Assembly: GCA_028688995.1 (NCBI GenBank)
Contig: JAQTXB010000003.1
Span: 1 to 64,000 of the forward strand
Length of the DNA: 64,000 nucleotides
Direction: 5' to 3'
From: Aliarcobacter sp.
GTDB taxonomy: Bacteria; Campylobacterota; Campylobacteria; Campylobacterales; Arcobacteraceae
How positions within the stretch are numbered: the first letter of the stretch is position 1; each line of letters begins with the position of its first letter. Of this stretch, positions 1 through 9,225 are shown piece by piece. A program made the position numbers and the translations under genes. The notes below the pieces were generated by a model. It was not told the origin of the DNA, made no database searches, and saw nothing but the letters and a program-made list of their open reading frames with translations.

Positions 1-38
1 ACTGTTTTCCCCAAATAACCTTCTATTAGGTCACTCAT
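1..38 (-). CDS. Partial CDS, N-terminus only, product unknown
   Basis: Reading leftward from an ATG at 38, twelve codons (MSDLIEGYLGKT) run off the left edge without a stop. A good ribosome binding site, AAAGGA, lies 6 bases upstream of the ATG. The piece is too short to assign to a family. It follows the complex I operon on the same strand but is separated from it by a hairpin at 161-183 and has its own upstream repeat (71-90), so it is probably transcribed separately. Confidence 0.5.
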   Translation of the reverse strand, partial: MSDLIEGYLGKT

Positions 39-70
39 TTGCTATCCTTTCTGCGATTTAGATTTTTTTG

Positions 71-90
71 AATAATAGCGAAATAATAGC
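71..90 (-). promoter_or_regulatory. Tandem 9-bp repeat upstream of the partial gene
   Basis: AATAATAGC occurs at 71-79 and again at 82-90, an 11-bp period (one helical turn). It lies 33-52 bases upstream of the ATG at 38, about where the -35 region of its promoter would be. Paired direct repeats at one-turn spacing are typical of response-regulator sites; that use is inferred. Confidence 0.35.
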
Positions 91-160
91 TTAAAACTAC
101 TTCAAACATCTTTATGATTTTGTAAAAGAAGAACTAATAAAAGTAAAAAAATATCGTTAG

Positions 161-183
161 AAAAGCCCTCATAAGGGGCTTTT
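161..183 (-). terminator. Hairpin after the nuo operon
   Basis: An 8-bp stem, AAAAGCCC paired with GGGCTTTT, has a 7-base loop and a run of T on either strand. It lies 67 bases beyond the nuoN stop codon and is the first terminator-like structure seen after the nuo genes. Confidence 0.65.
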
Positions 184-249
184 AAATGGTAAGAATTTTA
201 GTGAAAAAATTAATTAATATAAGAGGGCAATGTTACTTATTAACACAAT

Positions 250-1770
250 CTATTTTATGAATAAAGATTGAACAGCTAATTGAGTTAAATTAATTATTTG
301 GTCAATATTCATTGCAGGAATGAAAAATACAATTGCAGAACCAATTCCACCTAATACTGTAATAATTGCAACAAAAGCAATTGCATAAGTTGAAACTCTT
401 TTATCATTGAATTCAATAGATATACATTCAGCTTTTGGAGGATAAAAATACATCATTGCAATTAGTTTAAAGTAATAATAAACAGAAACAATAGTTGCTA
501 CAATTGCAACTATTGTAAGACCTATGTATCCAGCATTTATTGCTTCTGTAAATACATACAATTTACCAATAAATCCTACAGTTGAAGGGATTCCCGCAAG
601 TGAAAATAGAAATATTGTCATCATTGCAGCTAAAAATGGTCTCTCTTTTGCTAAACCTTTAAAGTCATCATAGGTAACTTTTACATTAGTTTCTGAAATA
701 ATATGTGATGCTAATCCAAAAGCTCCAAGAGCTGATAATAAATATGCAATTAAATAAAACATTGTTGCATAGGCTGAATCAATATTTGTAATATGACCAT
801 CTTTATAACTTAATGCAATAAAAGCTAAAAGTAAATATCCTGTATGAACAATTGATGATGCTGCTAACATTCTTTTTATAATTTGTTGTGTGATTGCTAA
901 CCAAGTTCCAAATACTAAAGTTAAAACAATAATTACAGTTAAAATTCCATCCCAAAAATCTATTATTGGTGAAATATAATTTAATATTGTTCTTAAGAAA
1001 AATGAGAATATCGCGATTTTAAATGTTGATGCCATATATGCTGTAATAACCATAGGCGCACCTCTATAAACATCAAGAACCCATGATTGAAAAGGAAACG
1101 CGGCAATTTTGAATAAAAATGTAAATAATATAAGAGTCAATCCTATATATAAAAGAATCATATCATCTGCACTTGCATTTAATATAAACATTGAAATATC
1201 AGCTAAGTTTGTACTTGCTGTTGCTCCATAAACTAAAACTACACCTAAAAGATAAAATGCTCCAATGAACGAACCAAGTACTAAATATTTAAAAATAGCT
1301 TCTACTCTTTTTGAGTCATCAGAGTTATAACCAACCATGATATAAATAGAAAAAGATGCAACTTCTAATGCAATATAAGCAGTTATTAATTCATTTGCAT
1401 GTGCTAATAACATCATTCCAAATAAAGCAAATAACAAAATTGAGAAGAACTCACCTTTAAAATAGGCTCTGTGTTGAAAATAGTGTTCACCTATTAAAAG
1501 TGTAAGTAAAGTTCCACTTATTAATAAAATATTAAAGAAATTTGAAAAACTATCAAAGGTAAGAACATTATTAAATAAGTTTCTATAAGGTTGCACTGAA
1601 AATGAGCTATTAACAACACTTAAAGAAAAACCTAATGCAATAAGTAGAAAAACTGAAGAAACAATAATAAAATGTTTAACAGTAAATTTTTCATACATAC
1701 TCATAAACATAAGTACTAATGCACCTACTAATATTGTTAATGCAGGAATTAAATAGAAAAATTGACTCAT
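250..1770 (-). CDS. nuoN: NADH-quinone oxidoreductase subunit N
   Basis: This is one of the three antiporter-like membrane subunits of complex I and takes part in proton pumping. The 506-residue protein is almost entirely hydrophobic, with about 14 membrane segments and the proton-antiporter domain over roughly residues 125-420. The conserved lysine lies in the [12 protein letters not shown] segment near residue 222. It is the last gene of the nuo operon, and its ATG overlaps the nuoM stop codon (ATGA). Length is normal for NuoN. Confidence 0.95.
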   Translation of the reverse strand: MSQFFYLIPALTILVGALVLMFMSMYEKFTVKHFIIVSSVFLLIALGFSLSVVNSSFSVQPYRNLFNNVLTFDSFSNFFNILLISGTLLTLLIGEHYFQHRAYFKGEFFSILLFALFGMMLLAHANELITAYIALEVASFSIYIMVGYNSDDSKRVEAIFKYLVLGSFIGAFYLLGVVLVYGATASTNLADISMFILNASADDMILLYIGLTLILFTFLFKIAAFPFQSWVLDVYRGAPMVITAYMASTFKIAIFSFFLRTILNYISPIIDFWDGILTVIIVLTLVFGTWLAITQQIIKRMLAASSIVHTGYLLLAFIALSYKDGHITNIDSAYATMFYLIAYLLSALGAFGLASHIISETNVKVTYDDFKGLAKERPFLAAMMTIFLFSLAGIPSTVGFIGKLYVFTEAINAGYIGLTIVAIVATIVSVYYYFKLIAMMYFYPPKAECISIEFNDKRVSTYAIAFVAIITVLGGIGSAIVFFIPAMNIDQIINLTQLAVQSLFIK

Positions 1771-3254
1771 TTTGCTGCTCCAATTTGTAAAATATCATTT
1801 AAATAGTGAGTAACAGTTGGCTCAAATTTATTTATAAAAATTTCTGGATAAAATCCCATTAGAAAAATTAAAATAACCCAAGGAGCTAATCCTATAATCT
1901 CTTTTATTTTTAAATCTCTCATTACTAATTCAACAGTTCCTTCAGGTCTATTTTGAAGTATTGCTCTTTGAAACATCCATAACATATAAGAAGCTCCAAT
2001 TATTACAGTTAGTGCTGATATATAGCCTAAAGTATGATTAAATTCATAAATACCAAAGATGATTAATAACTCAGATACAAATCCATTAGTTCCTGGAAGT
2101 CCAATATTTGCAAATAACATTACCGCAAATATAAAAGTGAATATAGGAGCTTTTTTTGCAATTCCACCTAAATCTTTTATTGTTTTAAATCCTGTTTGTT
2201 CATGCATTAATCCAACAAGTAAAAATAGAGCTCCAGTTGCAATTGCATGGGCAATTATTAAATATAAAGCTCCATTTACTCCGTAAGAGTTGAGTGAAAA
2301 AATACCAGCAGATATAAAACTTAAGTGTGATGCAGATGAGTATGCAAACATTCTTTTTATATCATCTTGCATAAGTGCAGCTATTCCAAAATAAACAAGT
2401 CCAAATAATCCAACAGCTACAAACCAAGTTGAAAACTCTACATAAATCTCTGGAAAAATTGGAATCATAAATCTTACAATTGCGTAAACTCCAAGTTTTG
2501 CCATAATTGATGATAATAAAAATACTGCACCAGTTGGAGCATTTTTATATGTTTCCATAATCCAAGTATGAAGTGGAAAAATAGGAATTTTAATAGCAAA
2601 GGCAGCTAAAAATGCTAAAAATAACCAAACTTTCGTATCATAAGGAATAGTAGTAATTTGCATTAATTTATCATAAGCAAAAGACCAAACACCAAATTCA
2701 TTATGGTAAGAAACACCCAAATATAAAATGGCGATGAACATTAATAATGAACCAGCCATTGTATAAACAGTCACTTTTATTGTTGTAAATACTTTGTTAT
2801 CAAATCCATATTGTCCTATTAATAAAAACACGGGTAATAACATTGTTTCCCAAAAGAAGTAAAAAAGAACAACATCTAATGATAATAAAGTTCCAGTAAC
2901 TCCCGTTTGAACTAAAAGCATATTTATCCAATAACCTTTAGTTTTCCCTTCCCATAAAAGTAAATATGAAGTTGGAATTAAAATAGCAATCATCATTAAA
3001 ATTGTAAGAGAAAAACCATCTAATCCAATATAATAATTAATTCCATAAGTTTCTATCCAAGGAACATTTGTAACAAATTGCATTCCAGCACTTGGAATAA
3101 ATTCGATATAGATTTTTAAAACTAAAGCAAGAATTACTGTAGTAGTTAAAAAAGCGATGTTTCTAATTGTATTTACATCCCTTGTTGTCACCATCAATCC
3201 AAATGCAACAACTGCAGGTAAAAATATAATAAATGAAAGAATATCTGAACTCAT
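1767..3254 (-). CDS. nuoM: NADH-quinone oxidoreductase subunit M
   Basis: This is the second antiporter-like subunit of the complex I membrane arm. The 495-residue protein has about 14 membrane helices. The family glutamate is in the [12 protein letters not shown] segment near residue 135, and the channel lysine is in [13 protein letters not shown]. It starts one base after the end of nuoL and overlaps nuoN by four bases, so translation is probably coupled. Nothing is unusual in its length or motifs. Confidence 0.95.
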   Translation of the reverse strand: MSSDILSFIIFLPAVVAFGLMVTTRDVNTIRNIAFLTTTVILALVLKIYIEFIPSAGMQFVTNVPWIETYGINYYIGLDGFSLTILMMIAILIPTSYLLLWEGKTKGYWINMLLVQTGVTGTLLSLDVVLFYFFWETMLLPVFLLIGQYGFDNKVFTTIKVTVYTMAGSLLMFIAILYLGVSYHNEFGVWSFAYDKLMQITTIPYDTKVWLFLAFLAAFAIKIPIFPLHTWIMETYKNAPTGAVFLLSSIMAKLGVYAIVRFMIPIFPEIYVEFSTWFVAVGLFGLVYFGIAALMQDDIKRMFAYSSASHLSFISAGIFSLNSYGVNGALYLIIAHAIATGALFLLVGLMHEQTGFKTIKDLGGIAKKAPIFTFIFAVMLFANIGLPGTNGFVSELLIIFGIYEFNHTLGYISALTVIIGASYMLWMFQRAILQNRPEGTVELVMRDLKIKEIIGLAPWVILIFLMGFYPEIFINKFEPTVTHYLNDILQIGAAK

Positions 3255-3255
3255 A

Positions 3256-5142
3256 CTATAATCCTAATGTGATATATAAGTAGATAAATATTGCAGTCAT
3301 ACCAATAAGCATAAAGACTGCATAAAATCTAACATTTGCATTTTGTATCATAGCAACTCTTTTCCCTACATTTACAAAACCGATTGATGTATTCATTACA
3401 AATGCATCAATAACTTTTTCATCTAAAACTTTATCAATAAAAGTTGATAGTTTTTTTGTTGATTGAACGAATAAAACATTATAAATTTCATCAATATAAA
3501 ATTTATTTCCTATTAATCCAGTTTCATCTTCAGGTTTAAACACATCAAATTTAGCATACTTTGAATAAGCTGCCATAATTCCCGTAGCTGCAACTATTAT
3601 TGATAAAGCCATTAAAACATATTCAGTTATTGCGTCCATATGAATATGTTTAGAATGAAGTTGTTCTAACCAAGTATCAATAAAGTGATTTCCACCAAAA
3701 ATTGCAGGAAGATTTAAAAAACCAGCTCCAATTGCACCAATAGCTAAAATTAACAAAGGAATAGTAATTGTTTTTGAAGTATAAACATAATGCTCATCAT
3801 GATGATTGGGTGCTACAAAAACTATAAAATACATTCTAAACATATAAAATGCTGTTAAAAATGCTGTGAACATTGCAATCGCCCAAATTAAGTATTGTTC
3901 TTCTTGAAAAGCAGCTGCTAATATTGCATCTTTTGAAAAAAATCCAGAGAATGGAGGAATTCCTGAAATTGCAATAACACCAACTAAAAAAGTTGCACCA
4001 ATTATTGGTAAAGTTGCTCTATGTTGTGCAATTTTAAAAATATTTTGTTCATGATGAATTGCCATAATTACACCACCTGCTCCCATGAATAACATTGCTT
4101 TAAAAAAAGCGTGTGTAAATACATGAAAAAGTCCAGTTGAATAAAATCCTAAACCAACAGCAATAAACATATAACCCAATTGACTCATAGTTGAATAAGC
4201 AAGAATTTTTTTAATGTCTGTTTGACGTGTTGCAATGATTGCAGCAAATAGTGCTGAAAATGCACCAATATAAGCAATGAATGTTCCAATTTCTTCAATT
4301 CCACTATATAAAAAGTGAAATCTAGCAACCATATAAACCCCAGCTGTTACCATTGTTGCTGCGTGAATTAAAGCTGAAATTGGTGTAGGTCCTGCCATTG
4401 CATCAGGAAGCCAAACATAAAGTGGAATTTGAGCTGATTTTCCCATCGCTCCAACAAATAGTAAAAACCCTGAAAGAATAAGTAATTCATTTGTTGCATT
4501 ACCTAAGTTTGTTTCAATAGATGTAAATGATAAATCAACTTGACCTAAAGCAAAAAATAGAGTTACAACACCAAGTAAGAAACCAAAGTCTCCAACTCTA
4601 TTTGCAATAAATGCTTTATTTGCGGCAACAACATTTTCAGATTTTCCATAATAAAATTTGATTAAAAGGTATGAACAAAGACCAACACCTTCCCATCCTA
4701 TAAATAAAATAATTGGATTATCAGCTAATACTAAAATTAACATTGAGGCTAAAAATAGATTAAAATAAGCAAAAAACTTACCATATCCATTATCACCTTT
4801 CATATAACCAATTGCGTAGATATGGATTAACCAACCAACAAAAGTTACAAACATTGACATAAATATTGAAAGATTATCACCTAAAAAAGCCATTTCAATA
4901 TTTAACTTATCAACATTTAACCAAGTAAAAAGCTGTTGTTTAAATATAATTTTTTCATCTAACATTCTTAAAAACAAAGAAAGTGTAATTAAAAAAGAGA
5001 TAAAAGGAGTTATTGTTCCAATTAATGAGAAATAAATATCTGATATTTTTGTTTTTTTAATATTGTAAAAATATAACAAACCACTTAAAATTGCACCCAA
5101 TAAAGGAGATAAAATAATCCATACTAATAGTGATGTATTCAT
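3256..5142 (-). CDS. nuoL: NADH-quinone oxidoreductase subunit L
   Basis: This is the distal antiporter-like subunit of complex I, 628 residues. It has the NuoL signature GKSAQIPLYVWLPDAMAGPT followed by SALIHAATMVTAG near residues 234-266. The C-terminal third carries the extra helices that in known structures form the long lateral helix and anchor along the membrane arm. It overlaps nuoK by four bases. Length matches the family. Confidence 0.95.
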   Translation of the reverse strand: MNTSLLVWIILSPLLGAILSGLLYFYNIKKTKISDIYFSLIGTITPFISFLITLSLFLRMLDEKIIFKQQLFTWLNVDKLNIEMAFLGDNLSIFMSMFVTFVGWLIHIYAIGYMKGDNGYGKFFAYFNLFLASMLILVLADNPIILFIGWEGVGLCSYLLIKFYYGKSENVVAANKAFIANRVGDFGFLLGVVTLFFALGQVDLSFTSIETNLGNATNELLILSGFLLFVGAMGKSAQIPLYVWLPDAMAGPTPISALIHAATMVTAGVYMVARFHFLYSGIEEIGTFIAYIGAFSALFAAIIATRQTDIKKILAYSTMSQLGYMFIAVGLGFYSTGLFHVFTHAFFKAMLFMGAGGVIMAIHHEQNIFKIAQHRATLPIIGATFLVGVIAISGIPPFSGFFSKDAILAAAFQEEQYLIWAIAMFTAFLTAFYMFRMYFIVFVAPNHHDEHYVYTSKTITIPLLILAIGAIGAGFLNLPAIFGGNHFIDTWLEQLHSKHIHMDAITEYVLMALSIIVAATGIMAAYSKYAKFDVFKPEDETGLIGNKFYIDEIYNVLFVQSTKKLSTFIDKVLDEKVIDAFVMNTSIGFVNVGKRVAMIQNANVRFYAVFMLIGMTAIFIYLYITLGL

Positions 5143-5453
5143 GATTTTTCTCCTTGTGTTAAAGTTGTGAAAATATCTGTATCTAAAGATTTTCTTGAAC
5201 GATATAATAAAATTATTACAGATAAAAATATTGCAGCTTCCGCAGCAGCAATTGATATAACCATAACTGTAATAATTTGTGCATCCATGTTAAAATGGTA
5301 TCTAGCAAAGGTAACTAAAAAAAGATTTACACCATTTAACATAAGTTCAATTGACATATAAATAACAAAGATATTTCTTCTTGCGATTACTCCAATTACT
5401 CCAATAGAGAACAACATCATTGAGACAAAAGCATAAGATGTTAATGAAATCAT
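5139..5453 (-). CDS. nuoK: NADH-quinone oxidoreductase subunit K
   Basis: This small complex I membrane subunit of 104 residues has three helices. The two buried glutamates needed for proton transfer are visible, in YMSIELMLNG (about residue 36) and AAAEAAIFLS (about residue 72). It overlaps nuoJ upstream and nuoL downstream by four bases each. The length is typical. Confidence 0.95.
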   Translation of the reverse strand: MISLTSYAFVSMMLFSIGVIGVIARRNIFVIYMSIELMLNGVNLFLVTFARYHFNMDAQIITVMVISIAAAEAAIFLSVIILLYRSRKSLDTDIFTTLTQGEKS

Positions 5454-5977
5454 AATTGCTCTCCTTTGTCATTTAGTTTAGATTTTCTTTTTTTTGCAAG
5501 TACAACAGAACCTATAAGTGCAATTAAAAGTAAAATAGAAATTAACTCAAAAGGAATAATCCAATTATTATAAAGTTCCATTCCCAGAGGTTTAATATTT
5601 CCAAATTCACTATCGCTAATTGTCAAATCTTTTACAGGTAATTTTGCAACAGCTTTTAATACAAGAATGTTTAATGGAATCATAATAAATGCTCCAATAA
5701 TCATAAACTTATATTTATTTGGCTCTTTTGGTAAATCTTTTTCTTTTATATTTAAAAACATTAATATAAATAAAATTAGAGTCATTATTGCACCTGCATA
5801 AACAATAATTTGAACTAAAAATAAGAATGTTGCATTTAAAAGTGCAAACATTCCTGCAACACTTAACATTGTAATTAAAGCTCCAAGTGCACTATACATG
5901 GGATTAGCATATACAATCATTGCAATTGCACCACTAATTGCTAAAAATGCTAAGGCAATAAAAATTAAATCAGCCAT
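5450..5977 (-). CDS. nuoJ: NADH-quinone oxidoreductase subunit J
   Basis: This complex I membrane subunit has 175 residues and five hydrophobic segments. The segment YAGAIMTLILFILMF, near residue 60, is the characteristic NuoJ helix 3, whose distortion links quinone reduction to pumping in solved structures. It overlaps the end of nuoI by eight bases and nuoK by four. The C-terminal tail is basic (KKRKSK) and cytoplasmic. Confidence 0.93.
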   Translation of the reverse strand: MADLIFIALAFLAISGAIAMIVYANPMYSALGALITMLSVAGMFALLNATFLFLVQIIVYAGAIMTLILFILMFLNIKEKDLPKEPNKYKFMIIGAFIMIPLNILVLKAVAKLPVKDLTISDSEFGNIKPLGMELYNNWIIPFELISILLLIALIGSVVLAKKRKSKLNDKGEQL

Positions 5978-6476
5978 TGTTTAAATCCTTTGCTCTTTCA
6001 TTTGCCATTAAAGCTTTTTTATCAAGTACAAAATCTTCTCTTTTACTTGCCGTAAATGAAAAAATTCCCGTATCCATTCTAATTGCATCACAAGGACAAG
6101 CTTCTACACAATATCCACAAAATACACACTCTAATAAATCTATTTTAAACTCTTTTGGTCTTTTTTCATCGTACCCATCAAATCGCTCTTCAGCTTCTAT
6201 AAAAATACAATCAGCTGGACATGCCGTTGCACACATAAAACATGCAACACATTTTTCAGTGTCATTTTCATGTTTTGTAAGTCTATGAACACCTCTATAT
6301 CTTTCATTTAAATCTGTAGGTTGAACTTCTGGATATTGCATTGTTCTTAGATTATTATTATCTTTTATATTATGTATAAAGTGTTTAAGCGTTGTTTTCA
6401 TTCCCCCTGCAATTGCAGGAAGATAGAGTTTATCTTTAAATGATTTTCCGTATCTTGGTACTACTTTTATTCCCAT
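5970..6476 (-). CDS. nuoI: NADH-quinone oxidoreductase subunit I, 2x[4Fe-4S]
   Basis: This ferredoxin-like subunit carries clusters N6a and N6b and passes electrons from NuoG to NuoB. Two complete CxxCxxCxxxCP motifs are present, with cysteines at 76, 79, 82 and 86 and at 117, 120, 123 and 127. At 168 residues it is a normal length. One base separates it from nuoH, and it overlaps nuoJ by eight bases. Confidence 0.96.
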   Translation of the reverse strand: MGIKVVPRYGKSFKDKLYLPAIAGGMKTTLKHFIHNIKDNNNLRTMQYPEVQPTDLNERYRGVHRLTKHENDTEKCVACFMCATACPADCIFIEAEERFDGYDEKRPKEFKIDLLECVFCGYCVEACPCDAIRMDTGIFSFTASKREDFVLDKKALMANERAKDLNNG

Positions 6477-6477
6477 T

Positions 6478-7761
6478 TTAACTTCCTCTTACTACAACAA
6501 CAATTGCTGTAATTATGATATTTAAAAGGGCTAATGGAATTAGCACTTTCCAACCTAACATTTGTAATTGGTCATATCTAAATCTTAAAACAGTCCATCT
6601 AACCCAAATATAAACAAAAGCCATTATAAAAAATTTTATTAAAAAAGTTCCAATCTGAATAATTGCAGTTGCTATGTTAACGCCATTTGTTCCAAGCCCA
6701 AAAATTAAAAATGAGATTAATAAAAGGGCAATTGTAATTGCTAGGAACCAGAAAATAGAAGTTAATACTTTTGTTTCTTTTTCTCTTGATTCATCACTTC
6801 CAATTGCTTTATTATTTTTTTTCATCCAAGAAGTTAAAAAATAAACTTTTATTGGAAGTATTATAATGATTGCTAAAATAACATAATTTATATTATTCTG
6901 AATTGCTTGTGTATCTAACCAAGGAACTTGATAACCACCAAAAAATAGAGTAACAATAATGGCACTTGAAGCACTCATCGCTCCATATTCACCAACTTGA
7001 AAAAGTCCAAATTTCATCGCAGAATATTCTGTATGATAACCAGCGACTAATTCAGATTCACCCTCAGCTAAATCGAATGGTGCTCTATTTGTTTCAGCAA
7101 AAGCACAAATTATAAAAATAATTGCTGCAAGAGGTTGAATAAATATTCCCCACATTGGAACAACTTCTAAATATGTTCCAGTTTGTGCATTTACAATATC
7201 TGTTAAGTGAATTGAACCATAAGATATAAGCATAGAGATAATTGATAATCCCATTGCTGCTTCATAAGAGATAACTTGTGCTGAAGCTCTGATTGAACCT
7301 AAAAGTCCATATTTACTACCAGATGAATAACCACCTAAAATTATTCCATAAACACTAAGTCCAGCAAATGCTAAAAACCACATGATTCCTAATTGTGTAG
7401 GGATTGCCTGCATAATATTTTCTTTTCCATCAATAACTAAAACATCTGCAAATGGAATAGCTGCAAAAGTTAGAAATGAACAGATAAAAACAATAACAGG
7501 TGATATTGTAAATAAAAATTTATACTTAATATGTGATGGCACAAAATCTTCTTTGAATATCAGTTTTAACATATCTGCAATACTTTGGATTATTCCACCT
7601 AATCTAAATGGTCCAATATGACATCTATTTGGTCCACTTCTATCTTGCATAAATGCTGAAATTCTTCTTTCCCACCATACAAAAAGTGGAGTTAAACCAA
7701 CAGCTAGAATTACTGCAATAACAATATTTGCAATTATGATAATTATTGATGAAGTACTCAT
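6478..7761 (-). CDS. nuoH: NADH-quinone oxidoreductase subunit H, with inserted membrane segment
   Basis: NuoH forms the quinone chamber at the junction of the membrane and peripheral arms. The acidic loop ETNRAPFDLAEGESELVAGY at about 223-242 and the C-terminal RFRYDQLQMLGWK motif are intact. The protein is 427 residues, whereas E. coli NuoH is about 325. The extra length is an insertion at about 282-370, between the FFGG helix and the last two helices. It contains two hydrophobic stretches joined by a charged loop (KKNNKAIGSDESREKE). It overlaps nuoG by four bases. Confidence 0.94.
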   Translation of the reverse strand: MSTSSIIIIIANIVIAVILAVGLTPLFVWWERRISAFMQDRSGPNRCHIGPFRLGGIIQSIADMLKLIFKEDFVPSHIKYKFLFTISPVIVFICSFLTFAAIPFADVLVIDGKENIMQAIPTQLGIMWFLAFAGLSVYGIILGGYSSGSKYGLLGSIRASAQVISYEAAMGLSIISMLISYGSIHLTDIVNAQTGTYLEVVPMWGIFIQPLAAIIFIICAFAETNRAPFDLAEGESELVAGYHTEYSAMKFGLFQVGEYGAMSASSAIIVTLFFGGYQVPWLDTQAIQNNINYVILAIIIILPIKVYFLTSWMKKNNKAIGSDESREKETKVLTSIFWFLAITIALLLISFLIFGLGTNGVNIATAIIQIGTFLIKFFIMAFVYIWVRWTVLRFRYDQLQMLGWKVLIPLALLNIIITAIVVVVRGS

Positions 7762-9194
7762 AGAGTTCCTTTTTCAATCATAGATTTTAAATGTTCTATT
7801 ATAGTAGTTATTGTCTCTTTTTGATTGTTTTTGTTAATTTTAGATATTACTTTTTGTTTAATACCATTTTTATTTATGTATATTCCTGATTTTTCATAAA
7901 ATGAAGCAATAGGAATTGCAATATTTGAATGTTCTATAGTTAAACAATTATGGCTAAATAAAGAGATAACTTTTTTGTTTTCTAATAATTTAATATTATT
8001 TTCAAAATAGCTATTTTCAATGATTATTACTAAAGAAGCAGATTCTAGTTTTGATTCAAAATACTCTTTTGTTTCATCTATTTCTAATTCTTTAAAAGCA
8101 GTTCTATTCGCAGTTTTATCAGATGTTTTTAAATAATCATCTGCAAAGTCTTGATCAAAAGTATCAGGTGAATATCCTGAAATATTTCCATTTAATTTTG
8201 AAGCTAAATTTTTTACATTTTGCATCTCTTCATATGAAAGATTTGCACTTAATACGAATAAGATATTTTTATTTGTTGTTAATTCTTTAAATAAATTTGT
8301 AATTGTATTATCAATAACTGTAGGAATTTTATTTAATAATGGAGTTTCAAATCTATTATCACTCTCATTTTTATAAGATAATCTTCCATAATCACAAATA
8401 AAATGACCATTAACACTTTTATTTATTCTAGGTCTAAATCTGAAAATTTGGTCATCTTTATATTTTTCTTTTCTATGATCAACATAAATATTACAACCTT
8501 TTGAACAACCATTACAAATTGCATCAAAAGTTTCTAAAAACCAAACCCTTTGTTTAAATCTAAAATCTTTATTTGTTAATGCACCAACTGGGCAAATATC
8601 AATAACATTCATTGCATATGGATTACTTAATGGTCGACCTGGAAAAGTTCCAATAACCGAATGGTCTGCTCTGTTAATTACACCTAACTCATTAGTTTTA
8701 GTGATTTTTGAGCAAAATCTTACGCATCTTGTACAAAGTACACATCTTTCTTGATCAAGCATTACATTTGAACCTAAGTCGATTCTTTTTCTTGCATGAT
8801 TTTTTGATTCTACATTTATTCTTGATTCATAAAAACCAGATAACATATAGTAATCTTGAAGTTTGCACTCTCCAGCTTGATCGCAAGTTGGACAGTCAAT
8901 TGGATGATTTATAAGTTCAAGTTCAAGAATATCTCGTCTAACTTTTTCAATATTTTTTCCCATTGTTCTTACAATCATTCCATCTTTTACAGGTGTGTCA
9001 CAGGCAATTTGAGGTCTTTTTTGACCTTCAATTTCAACCATACACATTCTGCAATTTCCATCTTTACCAAGTGCTTGATGATAACAAAAGTGAGGAATAT
9101 GGATATTTTCATCCAATAATTTGTCAATTAGCAAGCTATTTTTATTAGCTTGCATTTCAACTCCATTAATCGTGATATTAACCATTTCGCTCAT
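7758..9194 (-). CDS. nuoG: NADH-quinone oxidoreductase subunit G, short form
   Basis: NuoG carries the electron-wire clusters between NuoF and NuoI. Ligands for N1b (C37, C48, C51, C65), N5 (H97, C101, C104, C110), N4 (C151, C154, C157, C201) and an N7-type cluster (C227, C230, C234, C267) are all present. The total of 478 residues is only a little over half of E. coli NuoG; the molybdopterin-type C-terminal domain is cut down to a diverged stretch of about 200 residues. The start has AAGGGA six bases upstream. Only 31 bases separate it from gltA, with no terminator between. Confidence 0.93.
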   Translation of the reverse strand: MSEMVNITINGVEMQANKNSLLIDKLLDENIHIPHFCYHQALGKDGNCRMCMVEIEGQKRPQIACDTPVKDGMIVRTMGKNIEKVRRDILELELINHPIDCPTCDQAGECKLQDYYMLSGFYESRINVESKNHARKRIDLGSNVMLDQERCVLCTRCVRFCSKITKTNELGVINRADHSVIGTFPGRPLSNPYAMNVIDICPVGALTNKDFRFKQRVWFLETFDAICNGCSKGCNIYVDHRKEKYKDDQIFRFRPRINKSVNGHFICDYGRLSYKNESDNRFETPLLNKIPTVIDNTITNLFKELTTNKNILFVLSANLSYEEMQNVKNLASKLNGNISGYSPDTFDQDFADDYLKTSDKTANRTAFKELEIDETKEYFESKLESASLVIIIENSYFENNIKLLENKKVISLFSHNCLTIEHSNIAIPIASFYEKSGIYINKNGIKQKVISKINKNNQKETITTIIEHLKSMIEKGTL

Positions 9195-9225
9195 TTATTA
9201 TCCCTTAGATGGAAGTTTGTAATTC

